Source: Echinococcus granulosus
Taxonomy: Eukaryota > Platyhelminthes > Cestoda > Cyclophyllidea > Taeniidae
DNA length: 64,000 nt
Direction: 5' to 3'
NCBI RefSeq assembly: GCF_000524195.1
Contig: NW_020170399.1
Location: 255,207 to 319,206 of the forward strand
Under the pieces are notes generated by a model that did no database searches, was not told where the DNA came from, and worked only from the letters and a program-made list of their open reading frames with translations. Position numbers and translations under genes: made by a program. How positions within the stretch are numbered: the first letter of the stretch is position 1; every line of letters starts with the position of its first letter. Below, one piece after another: positions 33,721-45,933 of the stretch.

Positions 33721-36700
33721 CTAGGATTGACCGAAGGTGAGGCGACCTTGTTCTCCACTGGTGGGGACAGTAGGGTGGTAGAAAGGAATAGGTGGTAGCA
33801 ACGGTGGCAGTGCCTTCGACTGGGAAGCTATCTGAGGTTGATACCCGAAAGTTTGCTGTTTGTCGGGAAGGTACTCGTAGGAGTGGGCTTGTTGGTCAAC
33901 ACCTGGTGGATACCGTGACACATCTGCAGAATGCTGAGGAGAAGCCATGGTCTGCGCAGTTGGTGCTTGTGACTGTTGCTGCAGCGGCTGTGGAGCTGCT
34001 GAAGACGCTACCAGTCGTTGAGGGGTCTGAAGTGGTCAGGTTGTAGTGTGTTAGTGGTGGCAACGAGCTGCCTCATACTCGTATTGTGAAAGCAAGTAGC
34101 GATTCATTTGGCAGGTGTTATACGCACCTAAGCAGCAACGCCACTAGTCAGGAAAGCTTCAAAAGTACTCAATGAAGGCTTTCCAGTACCTGCCATATTA
34201 TACTTATGCCGTTCAGAGTACCACGCAATGCATGCGACATATCGCCGTGCAAACAACTTGAGGATTTACGAGGGCGTGACCACTTAACCATTTCCGTTTG
34301 TGCCCCAAAAATTGCCAAACTTTAACAAACCAAAGCATAGACTTTCATTCTTACATCAATCATGCCAATTTCGTTTGATTCTGGGACAGAATAGACGGGT
34401 GCATGTATTGTTACACTTTGAACTTTACGGAAGTCACCTCAAAACGGTAATGGGGACCTTGAACAGGCGGGCACGCCAATTGGGGGATCAGTAGACAGCA
34501 GAGAATGAATTGTCTACCACTTAGGTGAAGTATTAGGCACTCGTGCCCGGTTTATAAACATTATCTAATCTTGAAATAGTCATTTCCATTTTCACCATCT
34601 ATCGAGAGGTGACTGTCAAATGCGACTGTGAGGAATGACAATGCTACTCAAGCGTTGAAAAACTTCAAACTGCCACAAATTAGAGATTGCACCATTTAGG
34701 ACTATTTTTTATTCGACTTCCATCAAAGAGCTCTTCAACTTGCCAAATACTTCCACCTAAGTGCCTTTCAGTAGCAACGCTAGCCTGATTCACTCATTAT
34801 CCATTGGACTAGTCCAAAGCAAGTAAGTCAAATGGGATGAGTTATTCCGACGTCACAGTTGGTTTAATAAAGATGTATGCTCTGGACAGAGGAAGTCGAA
34901 GAGTAAGCTAACCACGAACCAAATACCACCTTCCTCTTAGTCAAAGTGACTGTAATCGTAAAACCTACAGACGGCAGACTGGGCGCGGAAAAATTACAAT
35001 AATGAAATGGATGGATAGGTGTAGTGGGCTAAGGACTAAATGTCTATGCTTTAGAATAAATGGGGAATGAACACTTAAACATTTTGACCCCTGATAACAT
35101 ACCTGCTGTGGCTGAGTGGACAGCTTCGCCAATTCCGCAGTCAAGTGGCTTATCTGGGAATCCTGTTCACTCAAAAGAAGCAGAAGGTCCTCGTGTTCTG
35201 ACTTAATGGTCGCCTTTTCGGTGTCAGCAACTTTGAGAGCGTCTTCTAGCTCCTGGAAAAAAGAAAGTTGTCATCAATCCAAATCATGTCGAAAAAAATA
35301 GCTACAGTCGGAGAAACTTTTGGATCCACATCACCCATGTGCATCACTAACCCGATCATTCAACCAGCAATTCATACCTCACATACCTAATCAATGATAT
35401 CAACAAACAAAAGTAATTCATAAACCTATGCGATGAAAACCAACAAAACAACCAAGTGAAAATCGCGAAGATAAAAGCCAGAACTTACTGAAATTCGCTT
35501 CTCTGCAGCTTCCAGTTTTTCACATTTTTGGGCCTAAAAGGTAAGGTTGGACAACTAGGTGGCGGAGTAGAGGCACGAGGAACCGCAGGAAAATCGGTCA
35601 CACTTACCAATGCCACTTGCAGGTCCGAATTGGCTAGAAAAAAGGGAAGGAAGGAGAAAAGTAAATTGATTAATGCAACGTGAATTCTCGCTTTCATTAA
35701 CAAATAAATCGACGATCATCGGATAAGCAGGTAGTGTAAAAATTAGAGGCCCAAAATTAATAACACTCTTGAGCGACTCAGACCAGGGTTTTAAAAAGTA
35801 ACGGAGTAGGCAACGTAAATTTAGATCTTGACATATCGCACGAAGGGTTGCATAAAGTTACAAAACTGCTCGAAGTAATTCAAAAACTGTTACAACCTAT
35901 TTACGTTAGATTGAGGATGGAGAACTCAGAGGTATAACGAGGTACTCTAGCTAGAATGGGCATTCCATAGACGCCCAAGGAAGTACTAGTCACTGAAATG
36001 AAATAACTAGATGATATCTAAAAAACCGCTCACCAGCGACCGCAGAGGCCTCATCCTGCTTCTCCGCAGGATAGCCGTTTTGATGCACAAAGGAGAGTTG
36101 ACGCTCAAGTTCAATAACGCGTAGTTGGAGGCTCTGCAGAGCGGCATCGCGTTCGGCCACAGCCCCCTGATAGGCCAACAGCATCTCCTGTTGGTGAGCC
36201 CATCGCTTCGCCTCTCCCTCCTCTACCGCCACCGACAACTCCACCTGGCCATTACCCTGGGTGACTCCGGAGCCCTCTTCCGTCTGACCGCTCGATCGGG
36301 AAAGGCGCGTGCATACCTCGACTGTAAATCACGCCAGTAGGCTCGTCAACAACTAAGAATGCCTCTCACTAGAGCGTAAGGTTGTCATCACTCCCCCATC
36401 TCAATATACATTAAATATTTTAACCATCGAATCGTCAAGCCTATTAGTATTTCAAAAGCCAGTAGATGATAACGTACACTCAACAGTTTTGAAGAGCCGG
36501 GTGAAGTCATAATCGAAAACCAAATCATTTGGTTTCGCAGCCTCCAATAGGGGACGTTTTATAACACGGACAAACTCGTCCGAGCGATAGACCTGGCCGA
36601 TGCGTTTGACTAGATCGTCGACACCAATGCGTTTGTCGATCGTCTTCATGAGAGACTCACTGAAAGAGAAGCAAAATGAAAGCAAGAAAAGGTAGAAGCA

Positions 36701-39700
36701 AACAGTAGGAGCAAACGCACGCCTACCTGTCGTAGCCCTCAACAGCACCGTTGTTGTAGCACACACAGATGCCAATGAGGAGGGCTGAGAGACAGCTGAT
36801 AATGTCAATTTCCTCGCCCTCGCCTGCAAGCACATCAGCAATGAGGTGCGAGAGAGCGGCACCAGCGCCACCGCCGCCGCCGTTATTTTTGTTCGGTGCG
36901 GCTGTGGTCGATTGAGAGTGGCGATTGGCAGGACGAAGAGAAAGGAAGGCCTCCACTGCCAGTGGACAGTGTGAGAGCCAGGCACAGAGGAACTGTAGTA
37001 GACCTATCTTACCTTGAGCACGCCCGGTCTATCTCGTGTAGAGAGAGAAAAGAACAGATTCTTGCGCTTTCTAAACGGCACTTCGGCACGAACATTAAAT
37101 AATGCTGCATAACGGAATCCAAACTGCTGTTTAAAGATTCAAACAAATGTTTATCTTTATTTTTGGTAGTGCTATGGATTTCCCATGACTAACAATTTAC
37201 TACCCTTTATACCAAGTGAGATTTCACCAATTCCAGATTACCCCTATACGAGTGAATCGAAGACGGGGATAGAATAAACAAACCTGGGAGATGAGACGAA
37301 AGCATTGATGCATGAGAGTGACTGGAGGGCCACTGCCTGAGGAGGGAGCCATGTGGACGCGGAGGAGGCTCTCCTTCAACCCGCGGTTATGGTTAATAGA
37401 GTGGAAGAGTGCGATAGCCGAGAACCAGGCTGAGAGGGCATCCTGCGAGAAGAGACCACCGCATAGCAATTGCCCCGCACTCATCACGCATGCAGCTAAG
37501 GGAACAGAAGCACAACCATTTACGATTACCAAAGTGCTACCAGTTGAATGTCTCCTTTAACTCTATCATCATATGAAGGTAATTTTGAGGAATCTCCGTC
37601 TCATGGAGCCTTAGGGAGCAACTCGGACGTCTTACAATGACAATTTTCGCGATAAGCTTTTTCATTTACATCGATACACCATCTGTATGCGCAAGGACTA
37701 ATCATGTTCTCATTGCAAATTAGCAAATAAAGCGGAATCCAAAATTTAAAAGCACATTGACACCAAATCAAATCATGGCACAACAAAATACCTATCAATG
37801 TCACGAATGCCTAGAAGAATGCCGGAGAAAAATTTAATGACTTGTTAGCAAATATTATGATCAGCTCATACTTAAATTCGCATAACTATCAATAAAATTG
37901 GTGCTCTGCGAAAGAAAAATCAGGTCTAGAATTACAAAATATTTAGGAGGCCTATTAAAAAAATTGTATGCACGAGAATTATATTCCTCTGTATGGCTTG
38001 AAATAAGCTTTTAAAACGACACGAAGAGTGGTTCGTTCACAACACCACCGAGTAGGGCTTATCAGATCTGGCGAAAATAGTAACAAGGATGATAGTTATC
38101 TGTAAATTCAATGGAATCACCACAGAAAAACAAATTTACACTGAAACCAAATAGGCTTTGTGTTCACAAATTGTACTGACAGTTGAGGAAACCGCTCAGC
38201 CGATAAATTTCAAGTCCAAACTCTGTGGAGCAATGGTTTTGGCAGTAAAAGCAATGCCTTAGGTTGCACAGCTTGTTCACAGGGATAAAGAATGCCAATG
38301 TTTACTGTGTTCAAAGTAGTTTGGTAAATACAAAGCATTAAACACTGAAAGAGAAACTAATGCTCAGAAAACAAGCAGCGGATAGTACAGCGTCGATTTT
38401 ATAGATAGGCATTTGGAAGACACTGGAACGCTAAATTCAGTAGCACGGAAATAACTAATCATAAAATCTGGAAGTACTGCATGCCTCGCGCCTGACTGGC
38501 TGAAAAGCTTACTCAGTACAAACACAGGAAACTATCCTTGTGGACAGAGCAAGGCAATACCAAAAATGTTGAGAAAGTAATAGGTAGGTGAAAAATCCAG
38601 GAGGCTTGTTTTTAACGTTGAGAATTTAGCTCTAGTACTTTAAATAAAAATTTCCTTCGTAAAGAAACCAAGCAGCACCTGTACTGTCACTACCGGAAAA
38701 GGAATATGAATAATTCGACAAAATAAACGAAAGATCACCACCAAGAGACAGGATGCCTTACGTTCAGAATGTTTTGGTAGGAGAGTCGAAACCACAGTGG
38801 TCTGGATCTCGCTATTGTCCGCAAGAAGACACTGGAAACAATAGAGCACAGCCAACCGGACAGCGAGTTGTTGACGCTCATTGACCATGGTGACAAGAAG
38901 AACGGTAATAGCGGGCTGAGGTGGCTCGGAGGGTGCAACCATGGCAACCACTGCCTCCTGATTAGTTGGACAACCGCGTATTATTTCACCCAGACTATAG
39001 AGAGTTTCAGTCAGCAGTTCCGCCGGCACTCTGCCTGCCATAACCACCTTCCAGAGACTGTTCAAGAGGCCGCAGGCCCGCATCTCTTCCTGGCAACTTT
39101 TGACACTTTGACTCTTGTTGATGGTGCTCATCAGAGTCCGGAAGATCTACAAGCGTTGCGGTTAAAATTAGAGAGCATTAACAAAGCAAACATGATCACA
39201 AACATTCTATCTGTGCCTAATGAGGTCAGGAATATTACCAACGGAGGCAAACTGGTGCCCATGAGAAAGAGAATAACGTCAAAGTTGCAGGCTCTAGGTT
39301 CTCATTCCTTTCGTAACAAGAAGTTCCTTGTCAGAAAAAAGTATAGTCAAGTGCTATACATTTTCATAAATATTTGCTTGACAATGGGATATGGGTTCCA
39401 ATGTGAATGTTCACCTTGGCGGAGGTATGGCGCGTGCCCACTCAACTCCGGGTTGACTACTGAAAATTCAAAGTAAACCCATTCTTGCCTATTTGCAATA
39501 TGATGATTGGTCGCATAGTTAGTATCGACACAATTAAACCCTACCCGCATATGGCATAGGCCAGTTAAGGAAAGTGAGCAAGGGCATAGTCTCCAAGACA
39601 TTCCAGAATGCCCAAAAATTAGGTACGAGAAGGGAACTACTGAAAAACTAAAACAGGAACCTGATTGGGGTTAGTGACATCTGCACCACTAAATGTTCAA

Positions 39701-42700
39701 AAAGTTCTCAGATCAGATAATTTCAGGGTCCGGATCTTTCTGCATCAAAATAAGACACTGATCACGATTTTCCTGGAAAAACTAAGTTGATCAACTTGAA
39801 ATAAAAGGACCTCTACCTCTACTGGAAAAGAATTAGTTTATAGCTTAAACGCTGAAAATATTAACCTTTGAAGCAACATATTATTGATGAAAAGAGGAAT
39901 TTTCTAGGATTTATTGGGTTTTTACCATTAAAAAGGATTATGGAGTAGTAAAAAAACTAGCTCGTCATCACCTTGAAAATTAAAAGATTATGCCAACTTC
40001 GACAATTTTCCAAACTTTCACAATTAAGTGATGACAACTTTCATGAAAGCAGCACACTGACCTATCAAAGCCAAAACTTTCCCTTGACCTCTATCCCGAG
40101 TAAAAATCCGTGAGCTAGGTAGCAAATAGGCCTTTTAAATCAACTCCAATGTCACTTATAGGCGAAGCCTTACTCAAGAGGGAGAGGATGAATTCGAAGG
40201 TACAGTATTCATTAAAGTCACGATATTCTCAGGGTCTTTCTTATAATTAAGTTTTCTTAAATGGGGAAAATGAATGACCCCCAAACTTTCAATACATTCA
40301 CTATTCAAACCATTGCCATGAAATTCAAGAATCTCATACGCTTCCCCATCAAATCATATTATTCGTAAAATTTTTTTGCCAAAACCTTCATTTCAAACAA
40401 AATGTTTGTTTGGCCTAAAGGTTAAGCTCGAAGCACACAACACTAAAGGTCAATAGAACGGAAATTTGAAAGGAAGCCGTGTAGCAAATAAATAGTAAGA
40501 CGAATTTAAGTGTTTCAAATGGCCGCTCTTGCTCAGCCCCGCCTGAGTGACTGATATCAATCATAGATGAACTTTGAGTGTACTGGATATCACTTGAAGA
40601 CTAAGGTCATGCAGTGACTAACTACACTTCACCGAAGTAACTGAGACTGACGCGTCGGAGAGTCTCCACCGTCTAGCCGCCAGGAATGCGTGCACTCACT
40701 GCATCCTCTTCTACTCATCCATGTGAAATTAATAGTGGAGACGTCTGTTCTGAGGTCTATCTATTGAGTATCCGGTTGAGAGCCCGATAGGATCCAGACC
40801 AACTCGAGCACATAAACAGCTTATCGGAATTGATGATTCAGTACACAACGATAAGGCTTTCTGATTTACTCCGGAACGCAATAGTGAATTGTGATTTCCT
40901 CGTAATAAAGAACAAAACTGAGGTCCCATATTCACCCCCCATTACACAAAACTAGGACTTCACTTGAAATGTGAGGCAGATATGACTAACTGACCTTGAG
41001 GAGCCAGCTAACATTGACCAACTTCTGCGCCGACCAAGTGGAGGACTCCTCAAGCTCCTGAGGGATTTGTTCAAACAGTTTGGCTAGACGCTGCACGAAT
41101 CGGCAGTCCTTGAAGAGGACTTGGTTTTGCTGATTGCCCGCGAGTAGTTGGTGAAGCAGACGGAAGCAGTCCTCAATCACCACACCTCCGTCGCCCACTG
41201 TCTCTGCCTCCACAATAGAGAGAATACGCTCGAACACGTTCTCAAAAGCCACTATCTTCTGAATGGTCGCGTGGTTCTTTGTGAAGTAGAGCAGAAGCAG
41301 GAGGCCCTATACCCAAATTTCCAATGAAATACTTGTGTTTATCAGTAGAATGCTTCAACTTCTCCAAAAAGTTTTATGCCACTTTTCCAATCGTAAAATA
41401 GTATTGAAATCAAAACTAAGCCTCTTAATGTCATTTTAAAACTTGTTCTCATTCCCGTAGTTGACCTGCCACCGTAAAAAAAAACACTGAAACCTGTCAT
41501 TCGTGTCGCTAGGGTCAGATCAGAAAGATTGAATAAATGCTTTGCAAAGGCTAAGCTCGATTTTACAATGACAATTTAATAATATGAAGTGATTTTACAC
41601 CATATATTTAATTCATAATGAGACGTTACGTTTAGAATTTATAAGATCTAGGGGCGTTTATGACAGCTGCTGAAGTGGAGTGAATCATCTCTAACTTATT
41701 TTAGAAAGCCTCTTCCCAGGCTAGCTCATCAAAAGTCCACCAGATAGGATTTGCGCAATTAAAAAACCTTGGAACCTACCACACTTTCTCTTAACTCAAA
41801 TGAAAAATATCAAGAGTTATTCCACCTACACCAAATACCTCGATCGAGCAATTTAATTTTTTTGTCTAAACTTAAGACGGATAAGGAGAACAGACAATCC
41901 AGTTTCAAAAAAACGACATTTTCATAATCATAATCATCTGATGGAAAAAAGGTGGACTTACGTCATTTCGAATGACCTCCATAGGGTCGCACAGTGTAGC
42001 CATGAATTTAGAGACTGCCATGGGGGAATTGAGTAGCAAATCCTGAACCCCTTTTCGATTATTTTGCAGCATGAGAATCAACAGCTGAATAGTCTGCCTT
42101 CTAAGATGCATGTCGTAGGACTGAGATATCATTAAACAGAAAAAAATAGTAGTAAGCATCACTGTGTGAGACAAGGCATACGTTCCAACATTGGCAAAAT
42201 TTACCGAAAGGAAGGAAAGCACCAATTGGACGTTCTCGGGGTCCTTTACAAAAATCTCGGTAAACTGCTTTCCCAGATCTGGTGGAATGTTGACTAACTC
42301 CTGTGGATCCATATCTGTTCGCGCGTCATTCATTATGTTGCAAAGCGCATCCAGGGCGTACGAAACAGTATCCGAATCCTCGCTTCGAAAGCATCGAAAA
42401 AAAGACGGCACAAATCGGAACTAAGCTCCTAACTCAAACGGTTAGTTAATAGTGCCACTTATACACATAAAACGTCACTTAAAACGTCGGAAATCCTTTG
42501 TAAAAATTAATCTGTTCGTCAAAACAATATTATCCGGCTTTGACATTCACTTGAAGTATTGGAATGATATTACACCCTATTTTAGAAGCCGAGTTCTTGA
42601 CTTAAAACTCAAAGTGTAGAATGGCCCATATGTTTCACATTTGAATTAATAAATGCGAAAAAGTTTCCGTAATTAGCGCACACAAAGGTGAATGATTTGA

Positions 42701-43203
42701 TTACGTAAAAGATTTCAATAAACCTCACCGAGAAGTGAGAACAAGCCTATTACAGAAGGAAGCTTTCTGTAGGAGATTCTAATGGTTGAGTGCTAACGAT
42801 GCAAAATGAACAAGAGTCACTCAAACATTTACAGGAAAATGCCTTATAAATGAGCATGACACGCACATTTAAATCTAAAAGATTCTGAGAAAAAATTAAA
42901 ATAAAATGACATCTAACCTGTCTCGCGAAAGAGCCTCAATGCACGCAGGCATGGCTTGAGTTCCGACCTCAAGACGGTAGCGTTTAGAAAGGGCCTTAAT
43001 GCCACGCATAGAGTCGCGTCTGTCCTCGACACGAGTCGCCGTCTGCAGACGTTCCACGAGAGTCTCAATCTGAAGTGGGAGTCTCAAAATGAGAACTGGG
43101 TTGAATGATGGGGAGGGAACTGTTAGCTTTTACTTACGACGTTCGCACCAGCATCTTCACCAATCTCCGTAGACTGGGAAAGGTATCGCCGGAACAGATC
43201 CAT
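33721..43203 (-). CDS. USO1: General vesicular transport factor p115/USO1 homologue
   Basis: Fourteen exons join in phase into 913 residues: 43203-43138, 43069-42918, 42382-42205, 42120-41962, 41306-40995, 39146-38762, 37495-37284, 37007-36727, 36659-36478, 36321-36034, 35633-35608, 35533-35489, 35252-35103, 34026-33721. The first ~640 residues form the armadillo-type globular head, matching vertebrate p115 in landmarks such as KALSKRYRLEVGTQAMPACI, SYALDALCNIM, EVIRNDGLLLLLYF, WSAQKLVN, NERQQLAVRLAVLYCFQCLL, SAGQLLCGGLFS and DKRIGVDDLVKRIG. A coiled-coil tail follows (LQSLQLRVIELERQLSFV; DLLLLLSEQDSQISHLTAEL). p115 tethers ER-derived and intra-Golgi vesicles and promotes SNARE assembly. The C-terminus departs from vertebrates: a Pro/Gln/Tyr-rich tail of about 100 residues replaces the acidic end. 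The acceptor at 37007 is weak. The initiator ATG follows a possible AG acceptor, so a 5' UTR exon may lie upstream. Confidence 0.93.
35490..35632 (-). other. Micro-exon region of USO1 coiled coil
   Basis: The coiled-coil part of USO1 is cut into very small exons here: 35633-35608 (26 nt, ANSDLQVAL with the split codon) and 35533-35489 (45 nt, AQKCEKLEAAEKRIS), each with a good acceptor (tttctag, cttttag) and a gtaagt donor. Both keep the reading frame, so either could be skipped only with partial effect on the heptads (26 nt would shift frame, 45 nt would not). Confidence 0.6.
39147..40994 (-). other. USO1 intron of about 1.85 kb
   Basis: Lies between the exon ending WLLK|gtcagt at 40995 and the exon starting at 39146. 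No coding sequence or repeat recognised on either strand. Confidence 0.65.
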
Positions 43204-45224
43204 GTCTGTTGGAAGTAAAAGGAGTGAAATTCACGACAACAAAAACAGAAGGACAGAGGCGCATTAGGTTGAATATCAGTGAGAATAAGCTAAAAGTTCA
43301 GCTTTTTAAACACATATATACCAAAAACCAATCATTTGACGCTAAGCGAATACTGGTGTGACTTTTGTGTGGAAAATTTAGCGCCTCCGCACTAATGTTA
43401 TGTAGAAAGAACGTGAATTTTCTGCCAACGCAAAAAGGTTAGACGAAAACCAACCCAATAATGAGCTAAAGTGTTCTGGGGACACTAGAAAGAAACCCAA
43501 TAAAGAGAAGGCCCAATAGAAATATATGATATCCAATAAAGGACAAATATATGTGCACAAGAATAGAATATCTTGTTGCTAAAAAAAGCTGGATTATCCT
43601 TGATTTGCACAGAATCTTATGTGGCCCTGAAGTTACTTCGGGCAAACAAATTCAACATGTATTCTTCGTCAAAAGCGAAAAATAATCTTCGTTTAGTAAA
43701 AAATTATACTGTCAAAAACCGCAGGACATGTAATGGTCAAGTTAAAATGTGCTATAACCGCAGTCTAATATTCGAAAAAGTTTTAAAATGTAGTATATGC
43801 CTTTGAAGTAAGTATGGGTGTGATAAAGTCACCTAAAATGTCCACAATTCCTATGGGAGCAGAACGCATTCAATGACAATCCAAAAACGAGTGAATTGGT
43901 GGATCAAAATTAGTAAAACATGAAATCTTCAAATAAGCGCCAGATATTACGCAAGACCAAGGTGAAATTATTTAACAAGCTAGGAACTAATTTCCATAGG
44001 AATCGCTACTGGCAACTATTTAAAAAAGGTGCATCACCCACATGAGAGATTTACTCTTACAAATCATAGTACCACGAAATTTATATACACAGTAGGAAAA
44101 GAAAGAATAATCTGAGACTGGGACAAACCACGATACCTGGAAGCAATGAAAACAGAACTTAAGGCAAAGCTGTAACCGGATTCTATCAAATACAAATTAA
44201 GGCGGTAAGTAGTAGATCACTAAAAGTTAAACCGATCCGCTAAAGTCAACACTTGATGAAGATATTTCAAGCGGTAAAAGGTGGCATGTCAATGCAACAA
44301 ACGATGCCTTATGGATCCAATTAAGCAACCTTGGGATGATAATTGCTTTTGTAATGCAATGGCTCCCCCTTAAGCAAAGATATGCCCACGAAAGGTAAAA
44401 CTGCACCTATATCTAAAAATTTTGATGTGACTGGGCTCATAGGAAAGAGAGGAATCGCGTAATGAAGTACCTACCCGAAACCACGTAGAATGTAGGCCAA
44501 TTCGACGCCCACCAACTTGAATAGTCTAAACGCAGACGAATCCCATACAATGAGTACTAATCAAAACGAGTGACTAGTTTGGGCGAAAAAATGCTCCAAA
44601 AGTATATCTGGTTATAAAAAAAGTTTTCTGACATTCTAAATTTTGCAAAAACTTTATTTTAAATTATGTTCCTTGTGGAATTTTGGTTAGTAAGTGTTTT
44701 GATCAATTTTGTAAAGCCAATAAAAGATGGGGAAATAAGGCTGCAGGTTATCAAGTCTTCTTTGAAGTTGTAACTAGCCAAAGTGCTTTGAAGAAGACAC
44801 ATTACTAATGCACAGACGGGCTGAACTGCAATCAGCATGGATTAAAGTCCATACTTCAATGCTGACTTATAATTGACTCAGACTAAATCACGTAGTTATA
44901 CAAATATCTACACAAATGCGTAATCGGATGGGGAAAATAAGTACCGTTCGTTATCAAGCATTCGTAGAACTTTTGTCTATAATATTTAAGATCCATGATT
45001 TCCTTCATATTACACATCCAAATACAGATGAAAATACAATCTGTAATGATTTTATATTTAAACTACGTGTTTAACTTCTGAAGCGCCTCACTTCCCGCAA
45101 TTTGTCTTTTTTGCTCCGCAGCTTGACCTTTTAACCATGCTAGTGGCCATCTAGTCCTTCTGTACGTGATGTATAATCCTCAATGTTCCTCATGCTTATT
45201 ATGCCTTCAGGGAAGGTGGATATT
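43204..45224. other. Intergenic region upstream of USO1
   Basis: AT-rich, without recognisable coding sequence. It should contain the USO1 promoter and any non-coding first exon. A badly decayed LTR-like fragment may lie at about 44772-44850 (TGTAACTAGCC...TGAAGAAGACACATTA...CAGACGGGCTG), collinear with the 5' half of the repeat family. Confidence 0.5.
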
Positions 45225-45397
45225 TGTAACGTCCCGCGACTTCCCTGAAGATGAAAGAAGACCCAGTGCTTGGGCGGAATATTGATTGTCAACATGCAAG
45301 AGGGATTGGAGCCAGGCCTCCTGTCAAAGGCGCATTGGCGGGGCCCCTAAGCGGCCCGTTTCCTAAACTAAGTTAAACGAGTAAATAAAGTACTACA
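45225..45397 (+). repeat. Solo LTR-like repeat
   Basis: Begins TGTAACGTCCCGCGACTTCC, with CTGAAGATGAAAGAAGACCC, CTTGGGCGGAATATTGATTG, AAGAGGGATTGGAG, TGGCGGGGCCCCTAAG and an end at TACTACA. It has the best-preserved 5' end of the family after the copy at 10414. It lies in the intergenic region between USO1 and TECPR1. Confidence 0.7.
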
Positions 45398-45933
45398 GGT
45401 GCTACAGTCAGTCAAAAAGAAAGGTAGATGATAAAAATTGCGCCAGCGAAGGTGAATACGAAACCCCTCTTTCCAAATGCTGAGGTGCACCTGTTTAGCC
45501 TACCATCGTACAGTTTCAAGAGATTGAACACTTATTATTTCAGCGCCAGTCTTCTTGGGCATCCGTTTACTAAACTGACATCCTAAACCATGCTTGATAC
45601 TCTGAGCGGTAACTAGCCGTTAGATTTTGACGGGGCTACACCACCGACCTGAGGTTTTGACAGACATACACACCGCTTGAGTCACGTTAGGGATCACCTC
45701 TTTGGGATTCCGATATAAAGCGCAACACGCAATTAAATACTTCAAAGTCTTCACCACAGGAACATGATTAACGAACAATATTTAATAAATTGTATGTTGG
45801 AAAACTGGACTTGAAATCGAATGAAGGGCAGTCCAGTAGAAGACTATAAAAATGTTTAAAATATACTTGTACAAAGGCTAAAATAGTTGAGTAAAACTGT
45901 TGCTAGTTGGCAGAAAAGGATGGTGGAGTGGAT

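Noticed and set aside
35103..35252. Considered a separate coiled-coil gene
   Set aside because: The segment joins USO1 in phase on both sides and matches the end of the vertebrate p115 coiled coil (DLLLLLSEQDSQI versus a DLLVLLADQD-type motif).
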